From Brachyspira sp. (GTDB lineage Bacteria > Spirochaetota > Brachyspiria > Brachyspirales > Brachyspiraceae): 35,354 nucleotides of DNA. Below the pieces are notes generated by a model. It searched no databases, was not told the DNA's origin, and worked only from the letters and a program-made list of their open reading frames with translations. The DNA lies in contig NZ_JARHYI010000130.1 of the NCBI RefSeq assembly GCF_029258575.1, forward strand, positions 1-35,354, written 5' to 3'. The translations under genes were made by a program, and so were the position numbers. This document shows positions 14,853-24,125 of the stretch, piece after piece. Each line of letters begins with the position of its first letter. Positions within the stretch are counted from its first letter, which is position 1.

Positions 14853-17711
14853 ATGTATATAAAGAATCTTAATTTGCATGGATTCAAATCATTTGCCATA
14901 GAAACCAATATAGAGTTCAATGAAGGCGTTACAGTGGTACTTGGTCCTAACGGTATAGGAAAAAGTAATATTGTAGAGGCTTTTCTATGGGTTATGGGTG
15001 AGCAGTCTGCCAGTAGATTAAGAATAGACAGTTCTAAAGGTCTTGAAAGTGTAATATTTCATGGTACAGATAGTAGAAAACCATCTTCTCTTGCTCAGGT
15101 AGCACTTACTTTGGATAATAAGGTGAGATGGATAAAAAAATATGATATAGATGAAGTTATAGTTACGCGTAAATATTATAGAAAAGGTTTATCCGAATAT
15201 TATATCAATGATGAGCAGGTAAGATTAAAAGATGTAGTTGATATGTTTTTGGATACAGGACTTGGCAAGAATGCATATTCAGTTATTAAGCAGGGTACTG
15301 TATCAGAGATAGCAAAGCAGAAACCTGAAGAGAGAAGAAGCATTATTGAAAATGCAGCAGGAATAAGCAAGTATCTTGAAAGGAGAAGAGAAGCTGCCAA
15401 AAAATTAGAAGAGTCAGAAAGAAATCTTGATAATGTAAAAATAGAAATAAAGAATGCTGAGAAACATTATAAATCTTTAAAAGAGCAGGCAGCAAGAACA
15501 GAGAAATATTATAATCTTAAAGATGAACATAAAAAGATAAATATTAGTTTGAATGTTAATCAGGTAAAAAAATTAAAAATCACTTTAGAAGATCAGAATA
15601 AAACTCTTGAAGAGCAGACTAATAAAAGACAGGAATTGGAAAAAGAACTTCAGGATTTGGATAAACAAAAACAGCAGGAACTTCTAAAATTTGAAGAAAC
15701 TAGAACATTATCAATAGAGCTTGATAAGCAGGTTTCTCTCATTATGACAGAGCTTACTCATATAGAGAAGATGTCCAATCAATTAAAGAATCAGCTTGAT
15801 AATGCGGGCAAAGAAAAAGAAGAAACTATCAATAGAAAAAATTCTCTTTTAAAAAGAATAGAAGAAGATAAAGCTCAAATAGCAGAACTAGAAGAAGAAG
15901 TAAAAATTATAGCAGAAAATATAGAAAAATCTCTTAAAGAACAGGAAATAGAAGAAACGAATATTGCAAATGAGCAGAATAAAATAGCAAGTTTAAATGA
16001 TCAAATATCCTCTATTACTCAGGAAAATCAAAATGCTACTTTAAAAATAGCCGATGCTAGAGAAAGACAATTAGAGGTTATAAATAAAATAATAACAGAG
16101 ATAGATGAAAAGAAAAAAGATGTAATTGGAAACAGCTTTTATCAGAATATAGGAAAGCATGAAAGTGATATTGATATTGGCTTTAATAATTTACTTAATG
16201 CTATAAATATTAAAATGAATAGCATAAAAGAATTTGAAGATGATGGGGTACTTTCAAATTTAAATGAGCTTAGTTATAATTCACTTTGCAGTTTTATTAG
16301 GAATTTAGGTGAGGGTTTAGAAACAGAGAAAAAAGACGCATTATTTTTGCAAGGTATTTTTAAAGAATATACTAGAATAAAGGATCCTTTTGTAGATTTG
16401 CTTTTTGATAAGGAAGGAACCTATATGCAAAAGGAAGCTATAGATAAAGAGATTTCTGATTTAGAGAATTTTATAAAAAATAATTTAGAGAAAATAGAAG
16501 AGATTAATAATCAAATAAAAATTTCTACTGAAAATATTAATAGGGGGAATTCTAATCTTACAACTCTTACAATAGAAAGAGCTAAATATGAAACAAATAA
16601 AAAAGCATCTGAAGATAGAAAAGAGATGATAATAAAAAGTATGAAAATGATAGAAGAAGAATTTGCATCTCTTAATGAAAAAATAAATAGACTTGAAGAA
16701 GAGTATAAAAAACTTAATGAAGAATATAAAGAGAATTCAATAAATTTTAAAGAATTAGAGAAAAAGAAATCAAAAACAGAAAGTGAATCCAGACATAAAG
16801 CTAATGAAATAAAAAAGGCAGAATCTGCATTATCAAATTTTGAAACGAGTTTGGCTAAAAGAGTAAAAAAGCTCAATGAAATAAATGAAAACATTACAAG
16901 AGTGGGGGAGAGAATCAATCAAAGTAATGATAAGATAAAAGATATTTATTCTCACTTCTATGAAAATTATGCTCTTAATTTGAAAGATTTTGAAGAGAAT
17001 ACTCAAAATTTAATAGATGAAGAATCCTATAAAAATAAGCTTAATACTATTAATGAAAGAATAAAAAATCTCGGGCATATAAATGAAATGGCTTTAGATG
17101 AATATCAAGAAGCCAAAAATAGATTTGAATTTTTAAGCAAGCAAAAAGAGGATTTAGAGAAATCAAAAGAAGAGATATTAAAAATAATAGCCGATGCCAA
17201 TAAAAAGGCAGGAGAAGATTTCTTAAAAACATTCAATGAAATAAATAAAAAATTCTCTGAAACATTTAAAATATTATTTGGCGGCGGAAATGCTGGACTT
17301 AAAATACAAAATGAAGAAGATTTATTAAATAGTCCTATAGATATATTTGCACAGCCTCCTGGTAAAAAGATGGAGAATATAGTATCTTATTCAGGTGGCG
17401 AGCTTACTATGACAGGTCTTGCTTTGGTATTTGCCATATTTTTATACCGTCCAAGTCCATTCTGTATACTTGATGAGGTGGATGCGGCACTTGACGGAGC
17501 TAATATTATAAGATACAAGAATATGGTTAAAAAACTTTCGGATAGAACTCAGTTTTTAATAATTACTCATGATGAAGTATCCGCTACTATAGCCGATGCT
17601 TATTATGGAATAACTGCAGAAGAAAAAGGTGTTTCAAAAATATTCACAGTAAAAGTAGATAAAGAAGGCAAAGTTAATGGAAGTGAAGAGAAATTGGTAA
17701 GTATGGAATGA
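14853..17711 (+). CDS. smc: SMC chromosome condensation ATPase, short form
   Basis: The 952-residue protein has both ATPase halves: Walker A GPNGIGKSN at 31-39; then, after two long coiled coils rich in Lys/Glu, the signature YSGGE at 846-850 and Walker B FCILDEVDAALD at 870-881 (catalytic Glu875). It dimerises and entraps DNA with ScpA/ScpB to organise the nucleoid. Most bacterial SMCs are about 1150-1200 residues, so the coiled-coil arms are shorter here. Residues about 430-545, where the hinge belongs, lack the usual glycine-rich hinge pattern. The first reading frame ends before a strong terminator. Neither scpA nor scpB is adjacent. Confidence 0.92.
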   Translation: MYIKNLNLHGFKSFAIETNIEFNEGVTVVLGPNGIGKSNIVEAFLWVMGEQSASRLRIDSSKGLESVIFHGTDSRKPSSLAQVALTLDNKVRWIKKYDIDEVIVTRKYYRKGLSEYYINDEQVRLKDVVDMFLDTGLGKNAYSVIKQGTVSEIAKQKPEERRSIIENAAGISKYLERRREAAKKLEESERNLDNVKIEIKNAEKHYKSLKEQAARTEKYYNLKDEHKKINISLNVNQVKKLKITLEDQNKTLEEQTNKRQELEKELQDLDKQKQQELLKFEETRTLSIELDKQVSLIMTELTHIEKMSNQLKNQLDNAGKEKEETINRKNSLLKRIEEDKAQIAELEEEVKIIAENIEKSLKEQEIEETNIANEQNKIASLNDQISSITQENQNATLKIADARERQLEVINKIITEIDEKKKDVIGNSFYQNIGKHESDIDIGFNNLLNAINIKMNSIKEFEDDGVLSNLNELSYNSLCSFIRNLGEGLETEKKDALFLQGIFKEYTRIKDPFVDLLFDKEGTYMQKEAIDKEISDLENFIKNNLEKIEEINNQIKISTENINRGNSNLTTLTIERAKYETNKKASEDRKEMIIKSMKMIEEEFASLNEKINRLEEEYKKLNEEYKENSINFKELEKKKSKTESESRHKANEIKKAESALSNFETSLAKRVKKLNEINENITRVGERINQSNDKIKDIYSHFYENYALNLKDFEENTQNLIDEESYKNKLNTINERIKNLGHINEMALDEYQEAKNRFEFLSKQKEDLEKSKEEILKIIADANKKAGEDFLKTFNEINKKFSETFKILFGGGNAGLKIQNEEDLLNSPIDIFAQPPGKKMENIVSYSGGELTMTGLALVFAIFLYRPSPFCILDEVDAALDGANIIRYKNMVKKLSDRTQFLIITHDEVSATIADAYYGITAEEKGVSKIFTVKVDKEGKVNGSEEKLVSME

Positions 17712-17724
17712 TTTTTAATATAAT

Positions 17725-17761
17725 AAAAGAGTCTATACATTAAATGCATAGACTCTTTTTT
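17725..17761. terminator. terminator between smc and the small ORF
   Basis: AAAAGAGTCTAT at 17725-17736 pairs perfectly with ATAGACTCTTTT at 17748-17759, followed by T. With A-runs on the other side it can serve both converging genes. Confidence 0.85.
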
Positions 17762-17776
17762 AAGGGAAAATAAAGT

Positions 17777-17878
17777 CTATTCATCTATATCATTAATTAT
17801 TATATTGTTATATTCGTTAATCAATAAATTATATTCTTCATCGTCCAAAAATAAAAAGCCATTATTCAAACTAGTCAT
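17777..17878 (-). CDS. 33-residue small protein gene, uncharacterised
   Basis: The ORF encodes MTSLNNGFLFLDDEEY followed by 17 more residues, ending INDIDE. It is acidic (about eight Asp/Glu and no Lys or Arg). GGAGGA at 17885-17890 lies 6 nt before the ATG. A promoter TTGAAA-17-TATAAG (17957 to 17929) and a bidirectional terminator 16 bp after the stop bracket it. This full set of signals around a short frame is the evidence; I recognise no homologue. It would be a small cytoplasmic protein, or the ORF may be carried by a regulatory RNA. Confidence 0.5.
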   Translation of the reverse strand: MTSLNNGFLFLDDEEYNLLINEYNNIIINDIDE

Positions 17879-17928
17879 ATTATATCCTCCTTTTTCCTTT
17901 CATCAAATCCTTTTGGGGAACATATTAG

Positions 17929-17957
17929 CTTATATAGATAATATACAAAAATTTCAA
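17929..17957 (-). promoter_or_regulatory. promoter of the 33-residue ORF
   Basis: On the minus strand TTGAAA (17957-17952), 17 bp, TATAAG (17934-17929). It predicts a leader of about 44 nt ending in the GGAGGA site. Confidence 0.45.
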
Positions 17958-18028
17958 ACAAAGAAAAGAACTTTTTAATTTATGTATATATTGAAAGTTA
18001 ATGAAAATCTAGGTATTAAAGAATTTAT

Positions 18029-18122
18029 TTACATACCCCGCCCTTTAAAATTTATAATCTAATATGCAATTACAATTTTTCTTTTTTTAATTGCCGAAAA
18101 AGAATTTACAGCACCCACCCTA
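18029..18122 (-). repeat. two-cap G-rich repeat, copy D, inverted
   Basis: TTACATACCCCGCCCTTTAA at 18029 and GCACCCACCCTA ending at 18122, caps 77 bp apart. It sits just past the argS stop codon, between converging genes. Confidence 0.75.
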
Positions 18123-18142
18123 GCTTTATATAAATTTTTTAA

Positions 18143-19732
18143 TTATTCATCAGACCACATTCTTTCTACTTTTGATATTCCTATTATATCGAAACATATT
18201 CCAAGTATTTTTTTTACTGATTTAATAAGAGTGAGTCTTTCCTGTCTTATTTCATTATTGTCCTCAAGTACTATATTATCATAATAGAATCTATGCAAAG
18301 CACTAGCAAGATCATAAGTATAATTTATAAGAGTATAAACTTCTAAAGATTTAGCCGCTTCATATATTTCATCGGGAAATCTCAATATCATTTTCGTTAA
18401 TTTTAATGAACTTTCATTAGCTATCTTTGAAATATCAAAAGCCTTATTGTTATCATAAGACATATTTTTTTCTTCTAGTTTGAAGAATATATTACAAATT
18501 CTAGCATAAGCATATTGAACATAATAAACAGGATTATCATTATCTTTTTTCTTAGCAAGCTCCAAATCAAAATCAAGAGAACTAGAATATGAACGCATAA
18601 GAAGGAAATATCTAGTAGGATCGACACCTATTTCATCGATAACATCTTCAAGACTTATCATATCTCCTGTTCTTTTACTCATTCTCACAAGTTCATTTCC
18701 TCTGTAAAGACGAACCAATTGTCCTAGTATTACTTTCAAAGAGGCAGTATCTTTACTAACAGCCCTAACAGCAGCAGTGATTCTAGGTACATATCCATGA
18801 TGATCAGCACCCAATATATTTATCAAATAATTATAACCTCTGTCAATTTTATTTTTATGATAAGTTATATCTGGGGCAAAATATGTATAAGTACCATTAC
18901 TCTTTTTCACAACTCTATCTTTATCATCTCCGTATTTTGTACTTTTGAACCAAACAGCATTATCTTCCTCAAATAAAAGTTTTTCTTTATCAAGAAAGTC
19001 CATAGTTTTTTCTAATTCTCCGCCTTCTCTTATTTTTAATTCAGAGGCATAATTGTCCATATAGGTACCGAATCTTTCTAATAATTTTTTCTGGCTTTCT
19101 AATATAATATCTTTCGGAATACCTTCCTGAGCAGCAACATCTTTTATATATGAGCCATGATATCCGTCTTCTGGAATCTCTTTTCCTTCTTTTACAGCAT
19201 TAACACTTTCATTTAATTTAGTTATTTGCTCTCCTGCATCATTAACATAAAACTCCTGATAAACATCATGTCCTACATATTTTAATATATTTGATAATGC
19301 ACTTCCAATAGCCGCCCATCTTCCATGACCTATATGAAGAGGACCTGTAGGATTGGCACTTACATATTCTACTAATATTTTCTTTTTATCTTCTGCAGTG
19401 TTTTTACCATAATCATTATTATTTAATAATTCATTAATACATTCATTTATATAGCTATGTGATAAAGTTAAATTAATAAATCCTGGTTTTGCTACTTCTA
19501 TTTTTTCAAAATATTTTTTATCTATTTTTTCAGCTATGGAGTTTGCTATTTCAAGAGGATTTTTTTTAAGTACTTTAGCAAGTCTCATAGCAGTAGGACA
19601 AGCATAATCGCCGAACTTATCATCTACTGCATATCCAATTTCTACATAAGATTCGATATTTTCAATATTTGTATCTTTTAAATATTCTTTAAGTGTTTCT
19701 TTTAGGATATTTGAGATAATAGTTTTTAGCAT
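18143..19732 (-). CDS. argS: arginyl-tRNA synthetase
   Basis: The 529-residue class I synthetase charges tRNA-Arg. The N-terminal Add-1 domain covers residues about 1-85. The HIGH motif is in [15 protein letters not shown] (HIGH at 133-136), the KMSKS equivalent reads RMSKRTGDM, and an all-helical DALR anticodon-binding domain ends the protein ([10 protein letters not shown]... near the end). Length is slightly below the usual 550-580. GGAG lies 5 nt before the ATG. It is followed by a G-rich repeat rather than by a clear terminator. Confidence 0.95.
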   Translation of the reverse strand: MLKTIISNILKETLKEYLKDTNIENIESYVEIGYAVDDKFGDYACPTAMRLAKVLKKNPLEIANSIAEKIDKKYFEKIEVAKPGFINLTLSHSYINECINELLNNNDYGKNTAEDKKKILVEYVSANPTGPLHIGHGRWAAIGSALSNILKYVGHDVYQEFYVNDAGEQITKLNESVNAVKEGKEIPEDGYHGSYIKDVAAQEGIPKDIILESQKKLLERFGTYMDNYASELKIREGGELEKTMDFLDKEKLLFEEDNAVWFKSTKYGDDKDRVVKKSNGTYTYFAPDITYHKNKIDRGYNYLINILGADHHGYVPRITAAVRAVSKDTASLKVILGQLVRLYRGNELVRMSKRTGDMISLEDVIDEIGVDPTRYFLLMRSYSSSLDFDLELAKKKDNDNPVYYVQYAYARICNIFFKLEEKNMSYDNNKAFDISKIANESSLKLTKMILRFPDEIYEAAKSLEVYTLINYTYDLASALHRFYYDNIVLEDNNEIRQERLTLIKSVKKILGICFDIIGISKVERMWSDE

Positions 19733-19844
19733 ATGCTCTCCGTAAAGTTTAAAATATTTTTTAATATATAGAGTATATCAAAGATTATAAGTTCTGCAAG
19801 TATAATTTTGATATGTTACAAATTATTTTAATTCCTAAATAAAT

Positions 19845-19939
19845 CTTGGGCGGGTATGCTTTTATGAATAGGTACTAAAAAATAATAAAGTTAGAATAGT
19901 AAATAAAAGTAAAAAATATAAAAGGGAGGGGAATGTGAA
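19845..19939 (+). repeat. two-cap G-rich repeat, copy E
   Basis: CTTGGGCGGGTATG at 19845 and AAAGGGAGGGGAATGTGAA at 19921-19939, caps 76 bp apart. It faces copy F tail to tail. Copies E and F together fill most of the 387-bp gap between argS and the helicase gene. Confidence 0.75.
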
Positions 19940-19957
19940 GAAAGTTAAAAATTTAAA

Positions 19958-20052
19958 TTACACCCCCCACCCTTTAAATTCAAAAACTTTATTCAGTAAT
20001 TAAAACTTTCATTTTTCTTAACACTAAAAAAGAATTATTACACCCACCCAAG
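19958..20052 (-). repeat. two-cap G-rich repeat, copy F, inverted
   Basis: TTACACCCCCCACCCTTTAA at 19958 and CACCCACCCAAG ending at 20052, caps 77 bp apart. The facing caps of E and F (19924-19930 and 19963-19972) can pair as a G/C hairpin. Confidence 0.75.
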
Positions 20053-20119
20053 CTAGTTTTAATTAAAAAATATTTTTTTACCACAAGTTGCTATATAACT
20101 TAATTTTTTTATTCTCATT

Positions 20120-22099
20120 CTAATAATCAAAAGCATCTTCATCTATATCCATATAGTTTCCAGAATAATAATTAGCTTTCTCTTTAATTAGCATTAGTTT
20201 TTTAGGTATTTCCATCAGGAATGATGAAGGAATTTGCTCCATTATTCCAGTACTAATTCTTCTTCTTTTAGAGTATGTGAGATAAAGTTTTCTTTTAGCT
20301 CTAGTAATTCCAACATAACAAAGCCTTCTCTCTTCATCAATACCTTTCTCCTCTTCAAGTGAAAAATAATGAGGAAAAACTCCCTGCTCCAAACCAGTAA
20401 TAAATACAACATCAAATTCTAATCCTTTAGCATTATGAATAGTCATAAGAGTTACATAATCTTCTTTTTCATCATCTGTATTTATATCCCTGTAAAGAGT
20501 ATTCTCCTCAAGAAATGTTATAAGAGTTGCATTAGGCTCTGTTTCTTTATAATCATAAAAACCTCTGAAAAGCTCTTTTATATTTTCTTCTGCTGTTATT
20601 TTTCTCTCATCGCCTTCACTTTTAAATATTGAGAAATAATCTATATCATTTAAAAATTCAAAAAATAATATTTCTATATGAATACCGTCTTCATTTATGA
20701 TATTTTCTTTTATTTTAACAGCATATTCTTCTATTATATTTTTATATGCCTTTATATTGGAACAAGCCTTTTTGGAAAGATTAGATTCATCAATATAATC
20801 AATAGCTTCATAAAGCGTAATTTTCCTTGATGCAGCAAAAGTCTCAAAATTATCTATACTTTTATTTCCTATTCCTCTAGGTGGAGTATTAATAGTTCTT
20901 CTAACACTAAAATTATCTCCAAACCCTGTCATAAGTCTTAAAAAAGAAATAGAATCTTTTATCTCAATACGCTCAAAAAAACCAACCCCTCCTATTATTT
21001 TGTAGTTTATAGAATGAAGTTTTAATTCTTTTTCATAAGATCTAGATTGGCTATTAGTTCTAAACAATATTACAATATCTCTAGCCTCAAAACCATTATC
21101 AAATAAATATTCTATTTCATTAACTACGCTTCTAGCCTCTTCTAAATCATTATAGCAAATCCAATTTTCTATTTTAAACTCATTAGGCTTTTTAGAAAAT
21201 ACATTCTTTTTATGTCTGTTTGTATTATTTTTTATTATATTCAAAGCTGCCTCAACAATATCTTTAGGGCATCTATAATTTTCTTCAAGACGAACTATTT
21301 TAGTATTGGGATAATCCTTTTCAAAATCAAGTATATTTAAAACATCAGCACCTCTAAATGCATATATACTCTGATCATCATCACCAACTACAGTTAAATC
21401 ATTGCCAGCATCTTGAGTTAATAATTTTATAAGTTTATATTGCTGAGGATTAGTGTCCTGAAACTCATCTACTAAAATATATTTCAATTTGTTTCTATAA
21501 TAATTAAGAACCTTTTTTTCTTGCTCAAATAGTTTTATCGTATTTAATATAAGATCGTCAAAATCCATCACATTTTCATTAATCTCATATTCAATGTATT
21601 TTTTATAAACATTTTCAAAAATATCTCTATCAAAAACTATACCATCTTGCATATCATTTTTAATAGCTGATATAAATTTATTAATTAATTTTGGAGTTAT
21701 ACTTTTTGGTACTTCTTGTTCTTTCATTATTTTCTTTATTATAGATGCTTTATCTCCTTCATCTAAAATAAGAAAATTAGATTTATATCCTAAAAAATGT
21801 GCATTCTCTTTTAATATTCTAAGGCATGCAGAATGGAAAGTTCTTATAAATAATCTGCTTGGTTTAATATCTGGAAGTAAATCACAAACTCTTTGTTTCA
21901 TCTCATGAGCGGCTTTATTTGTAAAAGTAACTGCCATTATATTTTCAGGAAGTACTCCAAGTTCATTGATAAGATAAGCTATTTTTCTAGTAATTACTAA
22001 AGTTTTTCCGCTTCCAGCTCCTGCAAGTAAAAGCAAGGGAGTTCCTGTATGAAGAATTCCTTCTCTTTGAACTTCGCTTACATTTTCAAGTATATTCAT
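20120..22099 (-). CDS. UvrD/PcrA-type superfamily 1 DNA helicase
   Basis: The 659-residue protein carries the SF1A motifs in order: Walker A AGAGSGKT at 26-33, motif Ia VTFTNKAAHEMKQR, Walker B ILVDEFQDTN, motif III VVGDDDQSIYAFRGA, motif IV LEENYRCP, motif V VTLMTIHNAKGLEFDVVFI and motif VI RRLCYVGITRAKRKLYLTY. It unwinds 3'-5' and acts in nucleotide excision and mismatch repair and in clearing proteins from DNA. It is shorter than UvrD or PcrA (about 720) and lacks the extended C-terminal tail, closer to Rep length. AAAGG precedes the ATG. Confidence 0.92.
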   Translation of the reverse strand: MNILENVSEVQREGILHTGTPLLLLAGAGSGKTLVITRKIAYLINELGVLPENIMAVTFTNKAAHEMKQRVCDLLPDIKPSRLFIRTFHSACLRILKENAHFLGYKSNFLILDEGDKASIIKKIMKEQEVPKSITPKLINKFISAIKNDMQDGIVFDRDIFENVYKKYIEYEINENVMDFDDLILNTIKLFEQEKKVLNYYRNKLKYILVDEFQDTNPQQYKLIKLLTQDAGNDLTVVGDDDQSIYAFRGADVLNILDFEKDYPNTKIVRLEENYRCPKDIVEAALNIIKNNTNRHKKNVFSKKPNEFKIENWICYNDLEEARSVVNEIEYLFDNGFEARDIVILFRTNSQSRSYEKELKLHSINYKIIGGVGFFERIEIKDSISFLRLMTGFGDNFSVRRTINTPPRGIGNKSIDNFETFAASRKITLYEAIDYIDESNLSKKACSNIKAYKNIIEEYAVKIKENIINEDGIHIEILFFEFLNDIDYFSIFKSEGDERKITAEENIKELFRGFYDYKETEPNATLITFLEENTLYRDINTDDEKEDYVTLMTIHNAKGLEFDVVFITGLEQGVFPHYFSLEEEKGIDEERRLCYVGITRAKRKLYLTYSKRRRISTGIMEQIPSSFLMEIPKKLMLIKEKANYYSGNYMDIDEDAFDY

Positions 22100-22255
22100 A
22101 AATTAAACCTTTATTAAAACTTATTTTAGAAAAGTTTATTAATTATATTGTATATTTTTTATATGTACAACTTCTTTTGATAAAAAAGTTATAAAAAGAA
22201 TTTATTGTAATTTTATCAATTAAGATTAAAACAGAATTATAAACAATAAAACTTA

Positions 22256-22834
22256 TTAATACAAAATTATACCTAAAGCAGCAGATATTAATATAATAAC
22301 CAAAATAGGAACTTTTTTTATCTTTAAAAATATTGATAAGGCAAATATAAATATGCCTATAGGGCTGATATATTTAAAAATTTCTTGAATAAAATCAATA
22401 TTTCTTAAAATAGAATTTTCAGTAAGTTTCACAAAAAAAGCATCTTTAGTAAAAGTTACAACAGCCGAAGTTATTAAAGCAACTGCACATACTCTAAGGG
22501 CATTCATTATACTATTAAACTGTTCATTATCTTTCAATTTATAGAAACATTTTGATACTATCATTGTAATAAAAAAAGCAGGCATAAATATTCCCAATGT
22601 AGCAAATGAAGAACCTAAAATTCCTGCAACTTCATAGCCTACAAAAGTAGCAGCATTCACAGCAATAGGTCCTGGAGTTATTTGAGATATTGCCACAAGA
22701 TTAGAAAACTCTGAAGAAGTTATCCAATTATATTCTTCTAATATTCCAAGAAGCAATGCTATTATGGCATATCCTCCGCCATAAGTAAAAAATCCTAATT
22801 TAGCAAATATGTAAAAAAGTTTAGCATATACCAT
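22256..22834 (-). CDS. ChrA-type chromate transporter half, second of a pair
   Basis: The 192-residue membrane protein is one CHR domain with about five to six helices. It carries the family signatures FAKLGFFTYGGGYA near the start and AISQITPGPIAVNAATFVGY at about 48-67. It begins 14 bp after the stop of the other half, so the two are cotranscribed. In short-chain CHR pairs the two halves are thought to form a heterodimer with opposite membrane topology and to act as an anion or chromate exporter. Chromate resistance is not certain; many paired CHR proteins have no tested substrate. Confidence 0.85.
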   Translation of the reverse strand: MVYAKLFYIFAKLGFFTYGGGYAIIALLLGILEEYNWITSSEFSNLVAISQITPGPIAVNAATFVGYEVAGILGSSFATLGIFMPAFFITMIVSKCFYKLKDNEQFNSIMNALRVCAVALITSAVVTFTKDAFFVKLTENSILRNIDFIQEIFKYISPIGIFIFALSIFLKIKKVPILVIILISAALGIILY

Positions 22835-22848
22835 TTTTTTAGTCCGAA

Positions 22849-23454
22849 TTAATATTGTTTTTTTATAATATATTTATTGATAATATAATAACCCCATCCT
22901 ATAAGAGCAGAAATTAGAAGTGCATATATAACATTTAAATGCAAAAATACTACAGATATAAAACTTAATATAAAAAGTACTGCAGTGAATTTATTCTTTA
23001 TTACCTGTTTACCCATACTAAAAGCTGATAAAAGTATAAGCCCAGCAATAGCACCTCTAATACCTAAAAAAGCCTTATTAACATATATAGTATTTTGAAA
23101 TTTCTCAAATATAGGAGCTATCATAAGTATAATAATAAATGAAGGCATCATAACTCCAATACCTGCCATTATTCCACCAAATATACCCGCAACTTTAAAG
23201 CCAGTTAAAAGCGAAGTGTTTATAGCTATTACTCCGGGAATACTTTGAGAAAGGGCAAATATATCTATAATTTCATCTTTAGTTAAAAACTTTCTTTTAT
23301 TTACAAACTCATCTTCCATTATAGGAAGCATAGCAAGTCCGCCTCCTATAGTAACAAGACCTATATAAAAAAAAGAAAAAAACATTGTATACCAAGAAGG
23401 TTTCTTATTAGAGATATTTGCATCAATAGAATCTATATTTTTTTCATTATCCAT
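22849..23454 (-). CDS. ChrA-type chromate transporter half, first of a pair
   Basis: The protein has about 201 residues from ATG 23454. After a polar N-terminus it shows the CHR signatures FFYIGLVTIGGGLAMLPIM and ALSQSIPGVIAINTSLLTGF, plus five to six hydrophobic helices. An in-frame TTG at 23466 is an alternative start but has no ribosome site. It is the first gene of a two-gene operon with the other ChrA half. A 12-bp inverted repeat surrounds its likely promoter, so it may be controlled by a repressor. The substrate is inferred from the family name only. Confidence 0.85.
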   Translation of the reverse strand: MDNEKNIDSIDANISNKKPSWYTMFFSFFYIGLVTIGGGLAMLPIMEDEFVNKRKFLTKDEIIDIFALSQSIPGVIAINTSLLTGFKVAGIFGGIMAGIGVMMPSFIIILMIAPIFEKFQNTIYVNKAFLGIRGAIAGLILLSAFSMGKQVIKNKFTAVLFILSFISVVFLHLNVIYALLISALIGWGYYIINKYIIKKQY

Positions 23455-23863
23455 AACACTATCCAAACAAAATACTTTTATAAAGTAATAAATTATATCA
23501 TATTATGTTATTGTCAATAGAAAATGAAAAAATTTTACTTTACATTTTATTTATATAATATTATTTAATATATGTAAAGTAAAGTAGAAATTCTAAAAAT
23601 TTGGTGGCTGTTAATATTTCTAATCGGTTTAAAAATTAAAAAATTTATTTAACACAGATTAAAGTTTTAAATTTAAAAAACTCAGCATATTATATGTAAA
23701 TAAAGTGTAAAAATACAACTTGAAATTTAAAATAAATAATATTGAAAAACTATCAAAAATTATATATAATTCTACTATAATCAAAGCTATTGCTATCATT
23801 TTATTTTTACATATTTTTATTTTATTTATTTTTATATATATAATAAAAGTAGGGAGCAAATAG
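23455..23863. other. 409-bp gap between divergent chrA and BFD-type genes
   Basis: The gap contains the inverted repeat and promoter of chrA at 23534-23583. The rest is A/T-rich sequence in which I see no gene. Confidence 0.6.
23534..23583 (-). promoter_or_regulatory. 12-bp inverted repeat around the chrA promoter
   Basis: TTTACTTTACAT at 23534-23545 and ATGTAAAGTAAA at 23572-23583 are exact reverse complements. On the minus strand TTTACA (23578-23573), 17 bp, TATAAA (23555-23550) forms a promoter whose -35 lies in one arm. A T-run follows the other arm on the minus strand, so an attenuator is an alternative reading. Confidence 0.45.
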
Positions 23864-24106
23864 ATGGAATACGATGTAGAATATTTGAAAAACCAAACTA
23901 ATATTAATTATGATAAAACTTTATGCTATTGTAAAAATGTATCATATAGAGATGCCTACAGATCTATAGCTGATAATAAAATTACAACATTAGAAGAAGT
24001 TGTAGAAAAAACTCAAGCCTCTACAGGTTGCGGCGGCTGTAAAGAACGTATTTTAAGCCTAATAGAATATGCCAAAACAAATAATTATGAACCTCTTAAT
24101 GTATAA
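23864..24106 (+). CDS. BFD-type [2Fe-2S]-binding small protein
   Basis: The 80-residue protein has the BFD-domain cysteine pattern: C21-Y-C23 and C56-G-G-C59, within the typical context LCYCKN...TGCGGCK. These cysteines should hold one [2Fe-2S] cluster in a helical fold, as in bacterioferritin-associated ferredoxin and the central domains of nitrite reductase and GltD-like proteins. As a stand-alone protein it may pass electrons, but its partner is not in the window. GGGAG lies before the ATG. The next gene starts 19 bp downstream, so cotranscription is likely. Confidence 0.8.
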   Translation: MEYDVEYLKNQTNINYDKTLCYCKNVSYRDAYRSIADNKITTLEEVVEKTQASTGCGGCKERILSLIEYAKTNNYEPLNV

Positions 24107-24125
24107 TATATAAATCGGCTTATTT

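Noticed and set aside
5191-20060. Reading the G-rich repeats as a CRISPR array
   Set aside because: Copies are dispersed between genes in both orientations, occur singly or in pairs, and no cas gene is present.
23600-23660. TTTGGTGGCTGTTAATATT, slightly like a repeat cap
   Set aside because: There is no second cap 76-78 bp away and the G-run is not intact, so it is not counted as a copy.
23659-23859. 66-residue hydrophobic ORF on the minus strand upstream of the BFD-type gene
   Set aside because: TTG start without a ribosome site, low-complexity A/T translation, and overlap with the leader and ribosome site of the BFD-type gene.
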